A stretch of DNA of 64,000 nt from contig NC_012804.1 in NCBI RefSeq assembly GCF_000022365.1, positions 1,302,001-1,366,000 of the forward strand, in the 5' to 3' direction. The translations under genes and the position numbers were made by a program. Below the pieces are notes generated by a model, which worked only from the letters and a program-made list of their open reading frames with translations, ran no database searches and had not been told where the DNA came from. Positions 16,879 through 26,086 of this stretch are shown here, in pieces. How positions within the stretch are numbered: position 1 is the stretch's first letter; the number at the start of each line of letters is the position of its first letter. This DNA comes from Thermococcus gammatolerans EJ3. GTDB lineage: Archaea; Methanobacteriota_B; Thermococci; Thermococcales; Thermococcaceae.

Positions 16879-17697
16879 ATGGGTCTTCAGGAGTTCTTCC
16901 AGAGGTACTTCGTGGATCCAATAAAGTACAACCAGGGCTACAATCCCGTGAACACGCTCGTGTACGCGATAATCCTCGGGATCGCGGTTCTGCTGCTCTA
17001 CCGGTTTCTCAAGCGGCTTGGGGTGAAGGTGGACGAGAGGTTTTTCGTGGCGCTGATGCCCTACATATTCCTCGGGCCACTAATGAGGGCCATGACCGAT
17101 GTAGGGATGCTCCCCAGGACGTACCTCACCGTGAGCCCAGGGGGCTACTTCGTGATAGCTGCTTTCGCGATAGCATCGCTCCTCGTCGTGTGGAGACACG
17201 TTGGAACCGGAGAAAAGTTGTATCCCCTCTACCGTGACGTTGGTTTTCTCCTCGTCGGCGGTCTCCTTTTCATTCTGATAATAAACCTCGACAAGGTGAA
17301 CTTTCGGTGGGAGTACTTCAAGTACTTCATTCCGTCCCTCCTCGTTGCCGAGGCCTTCATATGGACCCTCTCCCGGAAGTTCGAGCTCATCAGAAACAAC
17401 AGGTTGCTTTTCTACACCCACTTCTACGACGCGACGACGACCTTCGTTGGGATACAGTTCTTCGGTTACTGGGAGCAACACGTTCTCGCAAGAACGCTGA
17501 TAGACCTGACGGGAACGGCGGCGGTGATGTACCTCGAAAAGCTGATCATCCTGCTCCCAATCGTGTGGATACTCGACGTCGAGATGAAGGATGAAGACCC
17601 GGATTTAATAAACTTCGTTAAACTGGCCATGTTCATCCTCGGCTTTGGGCCCGGGACGAGGAACCTACTCATAACGCTCATGGGGGTGGGAAGATGA
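16879..17697 (+). CDS. DUF63 family membrane protein
   Basis: A 272-residue integral membrane protein with about seven or eight hydrophobic spans. The conserved DUF63 region is LMPYIFLGPLMRAMTDVGML and the following YLTVSPGGYFV. The role of the family is unknown. The start at ATG 16879 follows GGTGGTCGG; TTTAAGTG about 30 bases upstream may be the TATA box. Its TGA overlaps the ATG of the phosphatase gene by four bases (ATGA), pointing to coupled translation. Confidence 0.85.
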   Translation: MGLQEFFQRYFVDPIKYNQGYNPVNTLVYAIILGIAVLLLYRFLKRLGVKVDERFFVALMPYIFLGPLMRAMTDVGMLPRTYLTVSPGGYFVIAAFAIASLLVVWRHVGTGEKLYPLYRDVGFLLVGGLLFILIINLDKVNFRWEYFKYFIPSLLVAEAFIWTLSRKFELIRNNRLLFYTHFYDATTTFVGIQFFGYWEQHVLARTLIDLTGTAAVMYLEKLIILLPIVWILDVEMKDEDPDLINFVKLAMFILGFGPGTRNLLITLMGVGR

Positions 17698-18479
17698 CCG
17701 ACCCATCGGAGGTCATATGGAACGAGGTCGTTTTTTCCCTTGCCAAGGATCTTGAAAAGGTCGTCATGCCTATCTTTGGAAAACCCAAAGCGGGAGAAAC
17801 CGTTGGAACGAACGTCAGCGGAGACGTTACCAAGTACGTGGACAAGGTTGCCGAGGAAATGGTTCTGGAGAGGCTGAAAATCCTCGGGATAAACGTCGTC
17901 AGCGAGGAAGTCGGTACCATAGACGTCGGAAGCGAGTACACAGCGGTAGTTGATCCAATCGATGGGTCATACAACTTCGCCGCGGGCATACCAATCTTCG
18001 CCTTCAGTTTCGCACTGTTCCGAAGGAGAAAGCCTGTTTACGCCGCCCTTTACGAATTCACCACAGGAAACTACTATGAAGCAATCCCTGGGAACGGAGC
18101 ATTTATGAACGGAAGGCCAATTAAGGTTCAGCAGGTTCCAGCATCGAGGGCGGCGATAAGCTTCTACACCCGGGGAAGGGGCGTGGGACTTATCAGCCGC
18201 GTTAAGAGGGTTAGAGTCCTCGGGGCGATAGCGGTAGAGCTGGCGTACCTCGCGAGGGGCACGCTCCAGGGCGTGGTTGACATAAGGAATTACGTACGAC
18301 CAACGGACGTGGCGGCAGGGGTTATGCTAGTGCGTGAAGCTGGTGGGCTCGTCGTCGATGACTCCGGAAAGGATATAGACGTGCATCTGAGCGCTGAAGA
18401 GAAGATGAACCTGATAGCGGTGAGCGATCAGGAACTGCTCAGGATAATTCTCGAAGAGGTGAACGGTAGTGGGAGTTGA
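17694..18479 (+). CDS. Inositol monophosphatase / fructose-1,6-bisphosphatase family enzyme
   Basis: A 261-residue member of the lithium-sensitive phosphatase superfamily. Metal ligands are visible in VVSEEVGTIDVG and AVVDPIDGSYNFAAGIP, with the third motif at NYVRPTDVAAGVMLVREAGG. Archaeal members often hydrolyse both inositol-1-phosphate and fructose-1,6-bisphosphate. In hyperthermophiles the former route relates to di-myo-inositol phosphate, but the true substrate cannot be read from sequence. Coupled to DUF63 upstream and overlapping the rhomboid gene by 11 bases. Confidence 0.88.
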   Translation: MTDPSEVIWNEVVFSLAKDLEKVVMPIFGKPKAGETVGTNVSGDVTKYVDKVAEEMVLERLKILGINVVSEEVGTIDVGSEYTAVVDPIDGSYNFAAGIPIFAFSFALFRRRKPVYAALYEFTTGNYYEAIPGNGAFMNGRPIKVQQVPASRAAISFYTRGRGVGLISRVKRVRVLGAIAVELAYLARGTLQGVVDIRNYVRPTDVAAGVMLVREAGGLVVDDSGKDIDVHLSAEEKMNLIAVSDQELLRIILEEVNGSGS

Positions 18480-19092
18480 GGATCTTGTAAAAGCAGTGAG
18501 ATACGCGTGGCTCACCTACACCCTCGCCTTCATCAACGTTGCTGTTTACCTCTACGAGCTCCATCTGAGCGACTCGATAGCGGGGCCATCCGTCTACGCT
18601 CTCTTAAAGCTCGCGCTCGTGAACGTCCTCGTGACCCAGCACCACGAGTGGTGGAGGCTCTTCACGGCGATGTTCGTGCACCTGAGCTGGATCCACCTGG
18701 CGATGAACACCTTCTTCCTCATATATCTGGGAAGCCAGCTGGAGCTCTTCGTGGGCAGGTGGAGGTACCTGATCCTTTACATAACCGCCGGCCTGTTCGG
18801 TAACGTCCTCAGCGTAGCCCTTATGGATCCGTACACAATAAGTGGAGGAGCGAGCGGGGCCCTCTTCGGCATAGCAGGGGCACTGATAATGATAGAGGGC
18901 ATACTGAAGAAGAACATCCAGAGTGCTCTGGCCAACGCGTTCTTTCTCTTCCTGATAAACAGCTGGATGCCCCACGTTAATGCCATAGCACATCTTGGGG
19001 GCCTGCTCGTTGGGATAGCCTTCGGCTATATCTACGGCAACTACGTCAAGGAGAGGATGATGAGGATGCTTTACTGGGATGAGTTTTACTGA
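18469..19092 (+). CDS. Rhomboid family intramembrane serine protease
   Basis: A 207-residue, six-helix membrane protease. The catalytic serine is in SGGASGALFGIAGAL and the catalytic histidine in NAIAHLGGLLVGIAFG; the first loop carries the HHEWWRLFTAMFVHLSWIHL segment typical of rhomboids. It cleaves membrane-spanning substrates; none is identified here. The GTG 18469 start is supported by GAGGTG upstream and overlaps the end of the phosphatase gene, so both belong to the operon leading to upp. Confidence 0.92.
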   Translation: MGVEDLVKAVRYAWLTYTLAFINVAVYLYELHLSDSIAGPSVYALLKLALVNVLVTQHHEWWRLFTAMFVHLSWIHLAMNTFFLIYLGSQLELFVGRWRYLILYITAGLFGNVLSVALMDPYTISGGASGALFGIAGALIMIEGILKKNIQSALANAFFLFLINSWMPHVNAIAHLGGLLVGIAFGYIYGNYVKERMMRMLYWDEFY

Positions 19093-19101
19093 GGTGGTAG
19101 T

Positions 19102-19776
19102 ATGAGACGGGACGAGAGGTGGGACGGGGTTTACTCCTTTGAGGACTCGCCCTTCATAATGGAGATCCTGACCGAGTTGAGGGACAAAAACACGGACAGC
19201 ATAGCCTTCAGAAAGGGTCTCGTAAAGCTCGGTAGGTACATGGGGTACGAGCTGACGAAGACGATGGACGTTGAGGAGATCGAGGTCGAGACGCCGCTGG
19301 AAAAAACCAGGGGAATCCTCGTGAAGGACAGGAGAAACGTCGTTATCATAACCGTGCTGAGGGCGGCAATACCCCTGATGGAGGGTCTGATAAAGGTCTT
19401 TGAGCACGCAAGGGTGGGCATAGTCTCGGCTTCGCGTGGAAAAGCCCCGAAGTTTGAGATCGAGATGAACTACATCAAGATACCGACCGTGAAGCCAGAT
19501 GATACCGTCATAGTGGCAGATCCCATGATTGCCACCGGCTCAACGCTTATCCGGGTTCTCAAAGAGGTGTCAAAGTACGGAAGGCCAAAGAGGCTTATCA
19601 TCCTGGGGGTGCTCGCAGCTCCTGAGGGAATCAGCAGGATCAAGGAGGCCTTTCCCGAGGCGGAAATTTTCGTCGCCAAGGTCGACAGGGAGCTGAACGA
19701 GAAGGGCTACATCCTCCCGGGCCTCGGGGACGCCGGGGACAGGGCTTTCGGAGCGCCCCTGAAGAGTCCCCGATAA
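19102..19776 (+). CDS. upp: Uracil phosphoribosyltransferase
   Basis: A 224-residue salvage enzyme converting uracil and PRPP to UMP. The PRPP-binding loop is [18 protein letters not shown], preceded by the strand [14 protein letters not shown] and followed by the uracil-binding tail [17 protein letters not shown]. All are intact. GAGGTGGTAGT precedes ATG 19102, nine bases after the rhomboid stop, so it is probably last in the DUF63-phosphatase-rhomboid-upp unit. Confidence 0.96.
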   Translation: MRRDERWDGVYSFEDSPFIMEILTELRDKNTDSIAFRKGLVKLGRYMGYELTKTMDVEEIEVETPLEKTRGILVKDRRNVVIITVLRAAIPLMEGLIKVFEHARVGIVSASRGKAPKFEIEMNYIKIPTVKPDDTVIVADPMIATGSTLIRVLKEVSKYGRPKRLIILGVLAAPEGISRIKEAFPEAEIFVAKVDRELNEKGYILPGLGDAGDRAFGAPLKSPR

Positions 19777-19908
19777 GTTCGTTCTCCTTATCCTTAAAAT
19801 TTCAAGATGACGTTTGGGAGTAGTTTAAATTCGAAGGTGCGTTACGAAAACCTTATTAGCATTGGACTCAAAAATCAACTGTCTACAACCCAACCCGGAG
19901 GGGCTAAA

Positions 19909-20649
19909 ATGAGAATCGAAATCAGGCTCAGGCCCGTTGGGGATGATCCAATCCTGCCCTTCAACTACAACTACGAGGTGTACCGCCAGATCGTGGAGAA
20001 GATTTCGCTGATCTCCCCCCGGCTGGCTCAGGAGGTGGAGGTCAGCCACGTTGATCACTTCACGTTCTCCCGCATACTGGTGAGAAAGAGAGAATTAATC
20101 CCCGAGAGCGGCATACGGATTCTATCCGAGACGGTCTCACTGTACGTTTCGTCGCATTCTCCCGAGGTTATAGGGGCGATAGTTGAGGGATTCATGGCCA
20201 GCCCCTCCATAAGGATCGGCGAGACCGACTTCGTTGCTGAAGATGTTAAACCCCTCAAGGAGCCCAGGATAAAAGACGGAACCCTCTTCTCAACGCTAAG
20301 CCCGATAATAGTCCGCACCGTTAAGATCTCAAACAACAGAATGAAAATATGGGACCTATATCCCAACGAGCCCACGTTCTTTGATAAGCTCAGGAAAGTT
20401 ATGCTCCTCCGCTACTCCGAGCTCTACGGGAGCACCCCCGAGGATTCTGCATTCAAGATAGAGGTCATTAAGTTCAAGCCAGTGAGGATTCTCGTGGCGG
20501 ACACATACTACCGCGGATCGCTTATGATATTCCGGTACTGGGGCTCGAGGGAGATAGCCAAATTCGGCTACGATCTGGGCTTCGGGGAGAAGACGAAGTA
20601 CGGTTTCGGCATGGTCAAGGTTATTGACGAGGGCACCGAGGAAAAATAG
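19909..20649 (+). CDS. cas6: Stand-alone Cas6-like CRISPR RNA-binding protein
   Basis: A 246-residue Cas6. The first strand MRIEIRLRP, the segment FSTLSPIIVRTVK and the C-terminal glycine-rich loop GFGEKTKYGFGMVKV are the family hallmarks. From my recalled alignment with Pyrococcus furiosus Cas6, the catalytic Tyr31, His46 and Lys52 fall on Val29, Glu44 and Asp49/His50; nearby His47 and His50 might substitute. A non-catalytic Cas6 is known from P. horikoshii, so this could be a binding-only form. GGAGGGG before ATG 19909 fixes the start. No cas gene or repeat array is in the window. Confidence 0.85.
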   Translation: MRIEIRLRPVGDDPILPFNYNYEVYRQIVEKISLISPRLAQEVEVSHVDHFTFSRILVRKRELIPESGIRILSETVSLYVSSHSPEVIGAIVEGFMASPSIRIGETDFVAEDVKPLKEPRIKDGTLFSTLSPIIVRTVKISNNRMKIWDLYPNEPTFFDKLRKVMLLRYSELYGSTPEDSAFKIEVIKFKPVRILVADTYYRGSLMIFRYWGSREIAKFGYDLGFGEKTKYGFGMVKVIDEGTEEK

Positions 20650-20720
20650 TCCCTCTTCCGAACTTTTTCCGAAGGATAGAGTTAAAAAGGCAGTTCTCGG
20701 TATTATAGTCAGGTGAGAGA

Positions 20721-21914
20721 ATGGGAAGTTTCGATGAGGTAAGCCACGATACAGGTTACGAGGATTACATCACGTTCCTCAAGAGGAGGATAAGGCAGCT
20801 TGAACTCCAGGTCAGAACCCTGGAGGCGGACAAGGAGAGACTCGAGCGGGAGCTCTCAAGGCTTAGGACGGAGATGTCCCGGCTCAGGCAGCCCCCGGCC
20901 TTCGCTGGCACTGTCATAGAGGTTCTCGATGACGATAGAGCGATAGTCCAGAACTACAACGGGCCGCGCTTCGTCGTCAGGATCGCGCCGTGGATAGAGC
21001 GGGACAAACTGAAACCCGGCTCAAGGGTCGCTTTAGACCAGAGGACAATGGCAATAGTCGAGCTCCTGCCAACAGAGAAGGATCCAAGTGTTCTTGGTTT
21101 CGAGGTCATAGAGAAACCCAGGGTCACGTATCAGGACATTGGCGGCCTCGAAAGACAGCTGGCCGAGCTTAGGGAGGCCGTTGAACTGCCTCTGAAGCAC
21201 CCCGAACTTTTTGAAAAGGTTGGAATTGAACCACCAAAGGGAGTCCTCCTCTACGGCCCACCGGGCTGCGGAAAGACGCTTATGGCCAAGGCGGTAGCAA
21301 ACCATGTCAACGCCACTTTCATCCGCGTCGTCGGCAGTGAACTCGTCAGAAAGTTTATCGGTGAGGGGGCAAGGCTGGTTCACGAGCTCTTTGAGATGGC
21401 AAAAGAAAAGGCCCCAACGATAATCTTCATCGATGAAATTGACGCGATAGGCGCTAAGAGAATGGACGAGACGACCGGTGGCGAGAGAGAGGTTAACAGA
21501 ACGCTAATGCAGCTTTTGGCGGAAATGGACGGTTTCGACCCGCGCGGAAACGTCAAGGTAATAGCCGCCACCAACAGGCCCGACATCCTCGATCCGGCTC
21601 TACTGAGACCTGGCCGCTTCGACAGGCTCATCGAGGTTCCGCTCCCGGACTTCCGCGGAAGGCTTGAGATACTCAAGGTTCACACGAGGAAGATGAACCT
21701 CAGGAACGTTGACCTCAGCATCATAGCGGACATAACGGAAGGGGCCAGCGGTGCGGATCTAAAGGCAATAGCAACGGAGGCCGGTATGTTCGCGATAAGG
21801 GACAGAAGAACGTACGTAACTCAGGAGGACTTCCTCAAGGCTGTGGACAAGGTTCTGGGAGCGGAGAAGAGGCTCGCCCAGGCGATAGCGATGCACGAGG
21901 TTATGTACGGGTGA
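20721..21914 (+). CDS. pan: Proteasome-activating nucleotidase (PAN)
   Basis: A 397-residue AAA+ ATPase that unfolds proteins and feeds them to the 20S proteasome. Residues about 15-65 form a coiled coil ([19 protein letters not shown]). An OB domain follows, then Walker [16 protein letters not shown], Walker [15 protein letters not shown], sensor and arginine fingers ([20 protein letters not shown]). The C-terminus ends in MYG, the HbYX motif that docks into the proteasome ring. CAGGTGAGAGA precedes ATG 20721. It appears to be a single gene with its own promoter (TATTATAG about 20700). Confidence 0.98.
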   Translation: MGSFDEVSHDTGYEDYITFLKRRIRQLELQVRTLEADKERLERELSRLRTEMSRLRQPPAFAGTVIEVLDDDRAIVQNYNGPRFVVRIAPWIERDKLKPGSRVALDQRTMAIVELLPTEKDPSVLGFEVIEKPRVTYQDIGGLERQLAELREAVELPLKHPELFEKVGIEPPKGVLLYGPPGCGKTLMAKAVANHVNATFIRVVGSELVRKFIGEGARLVHELFEMAKEKAPTIIFIDEIDAIGAKRMDETTGGEREVNRTLMQLLAEMDGFDPRGNVKVIAATNRPDILDPALLRPGRFDRLIEVPLPDFRGRLEILKVHTRKMNLRNVDLSIIADITEGASGADLKAIATEAGMFAIRDRRTYVTQEDFLKAVDKVLGAEKRLAQAIAMHEVMYG

Positions 21915-21952
21915 GATAGCTTTTTAAGTTCCTTTTTAGTATTTATTTAGGT
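21915..21952 (+). terminator. T-rich region downstream of pan
   Basis: GCTTTTTAAGTTCCTTTTTAG follows the pan stop within a few bases, with two runs of five T. The sequence probably ends the pan message and TTTTTAAG/TATTTATT may also serve as the TATA region of the next gene. Confidence 0.4.
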
Positions 21953-21959
21953 GACCATT

Positions 21960-22524
21960 GTGAAGAAGCATTTTACGTATGCAGTAGTGGTTGGTTTGAT
22001 AGGGGCTGTGATTTTTCTTCTGTGGAACAACGTACTCACAACCACCGTTGAACCGCATATCCACAAAAGAGTTCCTACAACGAGACAGCGATCCCGACCA
22101 ACTGGCTCGCAAAGGGGGACAGCCTCTACGCGAACTTCAGTGGGTACTTTACCGTAAGCATCGGCAGGGATTTCAACAACAAGATAATTCTGATGATAAC
22201 TCCCAGGAAGGTGCGAGGACAACCCACATAAAAGTGCTCGTAAAGAGGAAGTTCGCAAACGGACTTTACATTGAGGTAATGCCTCCTTATCAGGGGAAAG
22301 TCGAGATCAGCGAGGCCTTCGATCAAGAGGGAGTGGGTTACCTAGTTCAGGTTCATCCCGAGGGAAATTCTGGAGAGGGTACCTACGGGATGGCCTTCAT
22401 AGACCTCACCTCAGAGAAGAGCATCAAGATGAAGATAACCGTAGAGGTTCAATACGGTTTCAGAAGGTACAGGGGGACGTTTTCTGCCGTGATACTGGAT
22501 CCACTATTCAAACCACTGGCGTGA
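21960..22524 (+). pseudogene. Doubly frameshifted membrane-anchored protein
   Basis: GTG 21960, preceded by AGGTGA, encodes a signal-anchor helix (KKHFTYAVVVGLIGAVIFLL) and about 20 further residues. Near 22066-22072 the sense moves to a second frame (SSYNETAIPTNWLAKGD and on to ILMITPRKV). Near 22215-22220 it moves to a third (HIKVLVKRKFANGLYIEV), which stays open to 22524. Each break fits loss of one base, the first in an A run and the second in a C run. Restored, it would be an exported protein of about 187 residues with no recognised domain. It may be a pseudogene or two base-calling errors. Confidence 0.6.
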
Positions 22525-22603
22525 GTTTATACGATTTCAGTGGACAGAGATGGCCGACTAAGGTTTATAAAATCGGAGCGTAAGTAACGCTAGGAGGGAG
22601 GAG

Positions 22604-23536
22604 ATGGTCAGCAAACTTCTGGCCCTCGAAGCGTACCCAAGCCTCCGCGACCTGGACTTCAGAATCCTCAGGGGAGTAGAGCTAAACATGAGGCACCACA
22701 AGTGGGTGCCGTTGGAGGACATCGCGCGTTTCGCGAGGGTAGATGTTGAAACGGCCTCTTTCAGGCTCGGCAAGCTCGACGATATGTCACTCGTCAGGCG
22801 GAGGAGCGACATAGGCTACATCGGCTACCAGCTCACGATACACGGCTACGACGTTTTGGCCATAAGGGCCCTCGCGAGGAAAGGGGTTGTAGAGGCAATA
22901 AGCACGACGCAGATCGGAGTTGGCAAGGACGCCGACGTTTACGTCGGGATAACGCCAACCGGCGAGAAAGTTGCCGTTAAGTTCAACAGGATAGGCGGAA
23001 GAACCGCATCGAGGAGGGCAGGCTACCACTCGCACGTCTTCGCCGATAAACACCACACGAGCTGGCTCTACGTCTCAAGGCTCATAGCGAAGAAGGAGTA
23101 CGATGCCCTCGTTCTGCTCAGCCCGATTGCGAGGGTTCCAAAACCGATAGCCTGGAACAGGCACGTTTTGGTTATGGAGTTCGTCGAGGGAACGGAGCTG
23201 GCGGAGCTTAGGGACGACGATCTGACGAAGGAGGAAGCAACGGAAGTCCTCGACAGGATCCTCGAGGAGTACCTCAAGATAGTGCGCTTTGGCATAGTCC
23301 ACTCGGATTTGAGCGAGTTCAACGTCGTCTTGACTGACGACGGCATCCTGATAATAGACTGGGCCCAGCACCTGACTACTGCCCACCCGGAGAGCTACGA
23401 GCTGTTGAAGAGGGATTTAACGGTCATAATCAACGCCTTCAGGCGGAGGTGGCGGGTTGAGAGGAGCTTTGATGAAATCTGGCCTTCCTTCGAGGAGGCC
23501 TGGCACGAGAGCAGGGGTGAAGGATATGGCAATTAA
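22604..23536 (+). CDS. rio2: Serine/threonine protein kinase/ATPase Rio2
   Basis: A 310-residue Rio2 homologue acting in small-subunit ribosome maturation. The N-terminal winged helix (residues 1-90, HHKWVPLEDIARFARVDVE) is specific to Rio2. The kinase part has the glycine loop STTQIGVGKDADVYVG, catalytic loop GIVHSDLSEFNVVL and metal-binding DWAQ (IIDWAQHLTT). Rio1 is encoded at 33963-34739. The start is preceded by GGAGGGAGGAG, and it overlaps the TPR gene by 11 bases. Confidence 0.96.
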   Translation: MVSKLLALEAYPSLRDLDFRILRGVELNMRHHKWVPLEDIARFARVDVETASFRLGKLDDMSLVRRRSDIGYIGYQLTIHGYDVLAIRALARKGVVEAISTTQIGVGKDADVYVGITPTGEKVAVKFNRIGGRTASRRAGYHSHVFADKHHTSWLYVSRLIAKKEYDALVLLSPIARVPKPIAWNRHVLVMEFVEGTELAELRDDDLTKEEATEVLDRILEEYLKIVRFGIVHSDLSEFNVVLTDDGILIIDWAQHLTTAHPESYELLKRDLTVIINAFRRRWRVERSFDEIWPSFEEAWHESRGEGYGN

Positions 23537-24023
23537 GTACGAGCCCCTTAACAGGCGCGAGAGGATTGTCAAGCTCTTCCGCGAGGCAATCGAGGCCGAG
23601 AACAGGAACGACTTTGAAACCGCGAAGAGGAAGCTCGACGAGATACTTCACGAGAGCCTCGACGTAGAGCCTGAGTTCTACTTCGAGGCCTGCTTCCGCC
23701 TGGCCGACATATTCCTCCAGGAGGACAACTACAGAGGAGCGGTGAAGTGCGCGATACGGGGAACGGTGAGGGCCCCCAACGAAAATCTATACCGGCTCGG
23801 CGTGAAAAGGCTCGGTGATATCCTGGCCGTCATAAAGGAAGCAGGAAAGCTGGGGGAGCTTGAGAACGATCCCGAAAGCTTCATAAGACAAGCCGATGAA
23901 GACGAAGAGCTTAAGGCGTTTGTAAGAGCGATCCTGAACGTGATTCAAGGAAAGAAGGTTGAAGAAAAGTTTTCCGTGAGGGAAATGGAGGAGGTCATCT
24001 CTCTCCTTGAAGGGCTGAAATGA
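23526..24023 (+). CDS. TPR-like helical repeat protein
   Basis: A 165-residue acidic, helical protein that I cannot assign to a named family. Helix pairs such as REAIEAENRNDFETAKRKLD and FRLADIFLQEDNYRGAVKCA have TPR spacing, suggesting a protein-protein interaction role. ATG 23526 follows GGTGAAGGAT and lies inside the end of rio2, so the two are translationally coupled and may work together. Its final 29 bases overlap the convergent radical SAM gene. Confidence 0.75.
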   Translation: MAIKYEPLNRRERIVKLFREAIEAENRNDFETAKRKLDEILHESLDVEPEFYFEACFRLADIFLQEDNYRGAVKCAIRGTVRAPNENLYRLGVKRLGDILAVIKEAGKLGELENDPESFIRQADEDEELKAFVRAILNVIQGKKVEEKFSVREMEEVISLLEGLK

Positions 24024-24927
24024 TTTTCTTAACGTACCGCTCTTCCGGCGGAAACGGGAAGTTGTAGAGCTCTCCCCCGGGCCTCTCGTTGTAATAGGGC
24101 CTGTTGCAGGCGGGACAGCCGTGCGTCGCGAAAACTGCCGGCGGAACCTCAATGTCTTCCAAATCGAAGCCCGCTATGGACTCCCCCTCGAACAGTATCC
24201 TATCACCCAGATCACGTTCGATTAACCACCTCGCCAGCTGGACTTTACGGTAACGCTCAACGCTCGGTGGTTCGAGGTTCTCAAGCCTCGTCCCCTTCAG
24301 AGGGGTGAATGCGAAGAGCGAGACGTCCGCTCCAATTGAGTAGGCCCTCTCGAAAACCTCAACGAGCTCCCTGTCGGTTTCGCCGAGGCCGACTATGACG
24401 TGGATTAAAGCTTTCCCCGGACCGAGGACTTCAACTATCCTCTCCGCAAAGCCCCACATCTCATCCCACTCAAAGTCTGGTTTTATTTCACCGAAGAGCC
24501 TCTCGCTTGCAACGTCGAGACCCACCCCAACGTAGTCAACGCCGAGCCCTTTAAATTCCTCAAGCGTGGCATTATCAACAGGCGTTATCGAGACCGAGAC
24601 CGGCAAGCTGAGGGGCTTGAGCGCCCTCAGAAGTGCCAGAACGTCGTCGAGCATCCCAGGATAGTCTATCGTCTGGAGGCATATCCTTCCGAAACGGCCG
24701 TTGGGGAGAGCTTGAACGACTTTTTCGAGCTCGAAGGCAGGCCACGTAACCCGGGAGAGTTTGGCAAGGTCCGCTTTACTGGAGCGCGCCTGGGCGCAGA
24801 AGGCGCAGTCGTTCGCGCACTTGCCGGGCCAGTAGGTCATCAGATAGGCGGTCGTCGGCCTGGCGAGGAGCTTTGCCCTGATTAGGCCCATCGCTATCGC
24901 CGTTCCGTAGGAGACCCTAACGAGCAT
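23995..24927 (-). CDS. Radical SAM enzyme of the biotin/lipoate synthase type (LipS-like)
   Basis: A 310-residue radical SAM enzyme. The 4Fe-4S motif is CANDCAFCAQA (CxxxCxxC). Barrel strands such as VSVSITPVDN, VDYVGVGLDVAS and ALIHVIVGLGETDRELVEVF follow. A C-terminal CPACNRPYYNERPGG supplies two more cysteines, as would suit an auxiliary cluster or sulfur donor. In Thermococcus kodakarensis two such proteins together make lipoate (LipS1 and LipS2). From recalled gene order next to an asparaginase and pan, this is most like TK2248 (LipS2); that assignment is from memory. It overlaps the transporter gene by 11 bases. Confidence 0.75.
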   Translation of the reverse strand: MLVRVSYGTAIAMGLIRAKLLARPTTAYLMTYWPGKCANDCAFCAQARSSKADLAKLSRVTWPAFELEKVVQALPNGRFGRICLQTIDYPGMLDDVLALLRALKPLSLPVSVSITPVDNATLEEFKGLGVDYVGVGLDVASERLFGEIKPDFEWDEMWGFAERIVEVLGPGKALIHVIVGLGETDRELVEVFERAYSIGADVSLFAFTPLKGTRLENLEPPSVERYRKVQLARWLIERDLGDRILFEGESIAGFDLEDIEVPPAVFATHGCPACNRPYYNERPGGELYNFPFPPEERYVKKIISALQGER

Positions 24928-26086
24928 TTAACTTCCCCCAGATGATGGGCGCGTAGAGGGTTATAAACCCGACCCCCAGGATGAGCGGGAGGAGCGGGAA
25001 GACGCCGGTGTAACCCCTGAGCTGGGCAACGTAGCCAAGGCTGACCTGACCCGCAAGCATTCCGAGGTCAAAGAACATCGTGTAGATTCCAGAACCCATC
25101 GTCCTGATTCTCCTCGGAAGGTTTCCGAGGGCCATCAGCTGCATCGCCGGGACCGCTAAGCCAAAACCGGCCCCGACTAGGGAAGCACTTACGTAGGAGC
25201 GAGGCGGAAGGGTGTAAAGGTTAAGCAGGACGTAGCCGAGGAGGAGCAGGGAGAGGCCGAAGGTTATCACGGGGAGAGGCCCGTGCCTGTCAGCGCTCCT
25301 GCCCCCGATAAGGCGCGTCATAAAGGAGAAGATGCCGATGACCATCATATAGTAACCGAAGAGGCTCTGGGGGAGGGAAAGGGACTTGTAAAGGGCAGGG
25401 AGGTAAGTTATAACACCCGCGTAGCTCATAGAGAAAAGGAAGAGCGTCAGCGAGGCGGAGACGAAAGTAACCCTGAGAAGCTCGCGGTAGCTGGCCCTCT
25501 CGTGCTCCCTCGGCCTGACGACCTCAACGGCTCCGCGCCAGGCGGTAAGCGCGAAGAGTGCTCCAACACCTGAGAATAGGGCCGTTAATGCAAAGGCCCC
25601 AGCGAATCCGATCACGTCGGAGGCGTAGCCGCCTATGGCCGGCCCGAGTATGTTGCCGAGGGAGAACATCATGCCCCTCCATCCGAGGGTCTCGCCAACC
25701 CTTCCCTCTGGGGCTAAATCAACGGCCGTGGAGAGGCTTGACGGAAAGAACAGGCCCATCGAAAAGCCGTGAATGGCCCTTGCGAAGGCGAATAGGTAAA
25801 CGTTAGCGGTTATGGCCGAAACCACATAGAGGAGTCCCGAGAGGAGACCCAGCAGGTTCCCGCCGACGAGGGCGTGAAAGCGGTAGCCCCTATCGCCGAT
25901 TGCCCCACCTACCGGCTTGGAGATTAGGGCCAAGAAGGAGGTGACGCCAGCGATGAGACCTACGAGAAAGGGCTCGGCGTGGAGGCTGACGAGGAAAGGG
26001 GAAACGACGGGAGTCACGACGCTTATCCCGAGGAAGAAAAAGAAGGTCGAAAAGTTGAGGAGCCAGACGTCTCTCATCGAGGCCAC
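24917..26086 (-). CDS. Major facilitator superfamily transporter
   Basis: A 389-residue membrane protein with 12 predicted helices. The loop 2-3 motif of the superfamily is visible (KPVGGAIGDRGYRFHALVGG), and its echo in the second half is RLIGGRSADRHGPLP. Substrate unknown. The GTG at 26086 shares a base with the asparaginase TAG stop (TAGTG) and has GGTG four bases before it; ATG 26077 is an alternative. It lies between the asparaginase and the radical SAM gene with overlaps on both sides, so the three probably share one transcript. Confidence 0.85.
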   Translation of the reverse strand: MASMRDVWLLNFSTFFFFLGISVVTPVVSPFLVSLHAEPFLVGLIAGVTSFLALISKPVGGAIGDRGYRFHALVGGNLLGLLSGLLYVVSAITANVYLFAFARAIHGFSMGLFFPSSLSTAVDLAPEGRVGETLGWRGMMFSLGNILGPAIGGYASDVIGFAGAFALTALFSGVGALFALTAWRGAVEVVRPREHERASYRELLRVTFVSASLTLFLFSMSYAGVITYLPALYKSLSLPQSLFGYYMMVIGIFSFMTRLIGGRSADRHGPLPVITFGLSLLLLGYVLLNLYTLPPRSYVSASLVGAGFGLAVPAMQLMALGNLPRRIRTMGSGIYTMFFDLGMLAGQVSLGYVAQLRGYTGVFPLLPLILGVGFITLYAPIIWGKLNAR

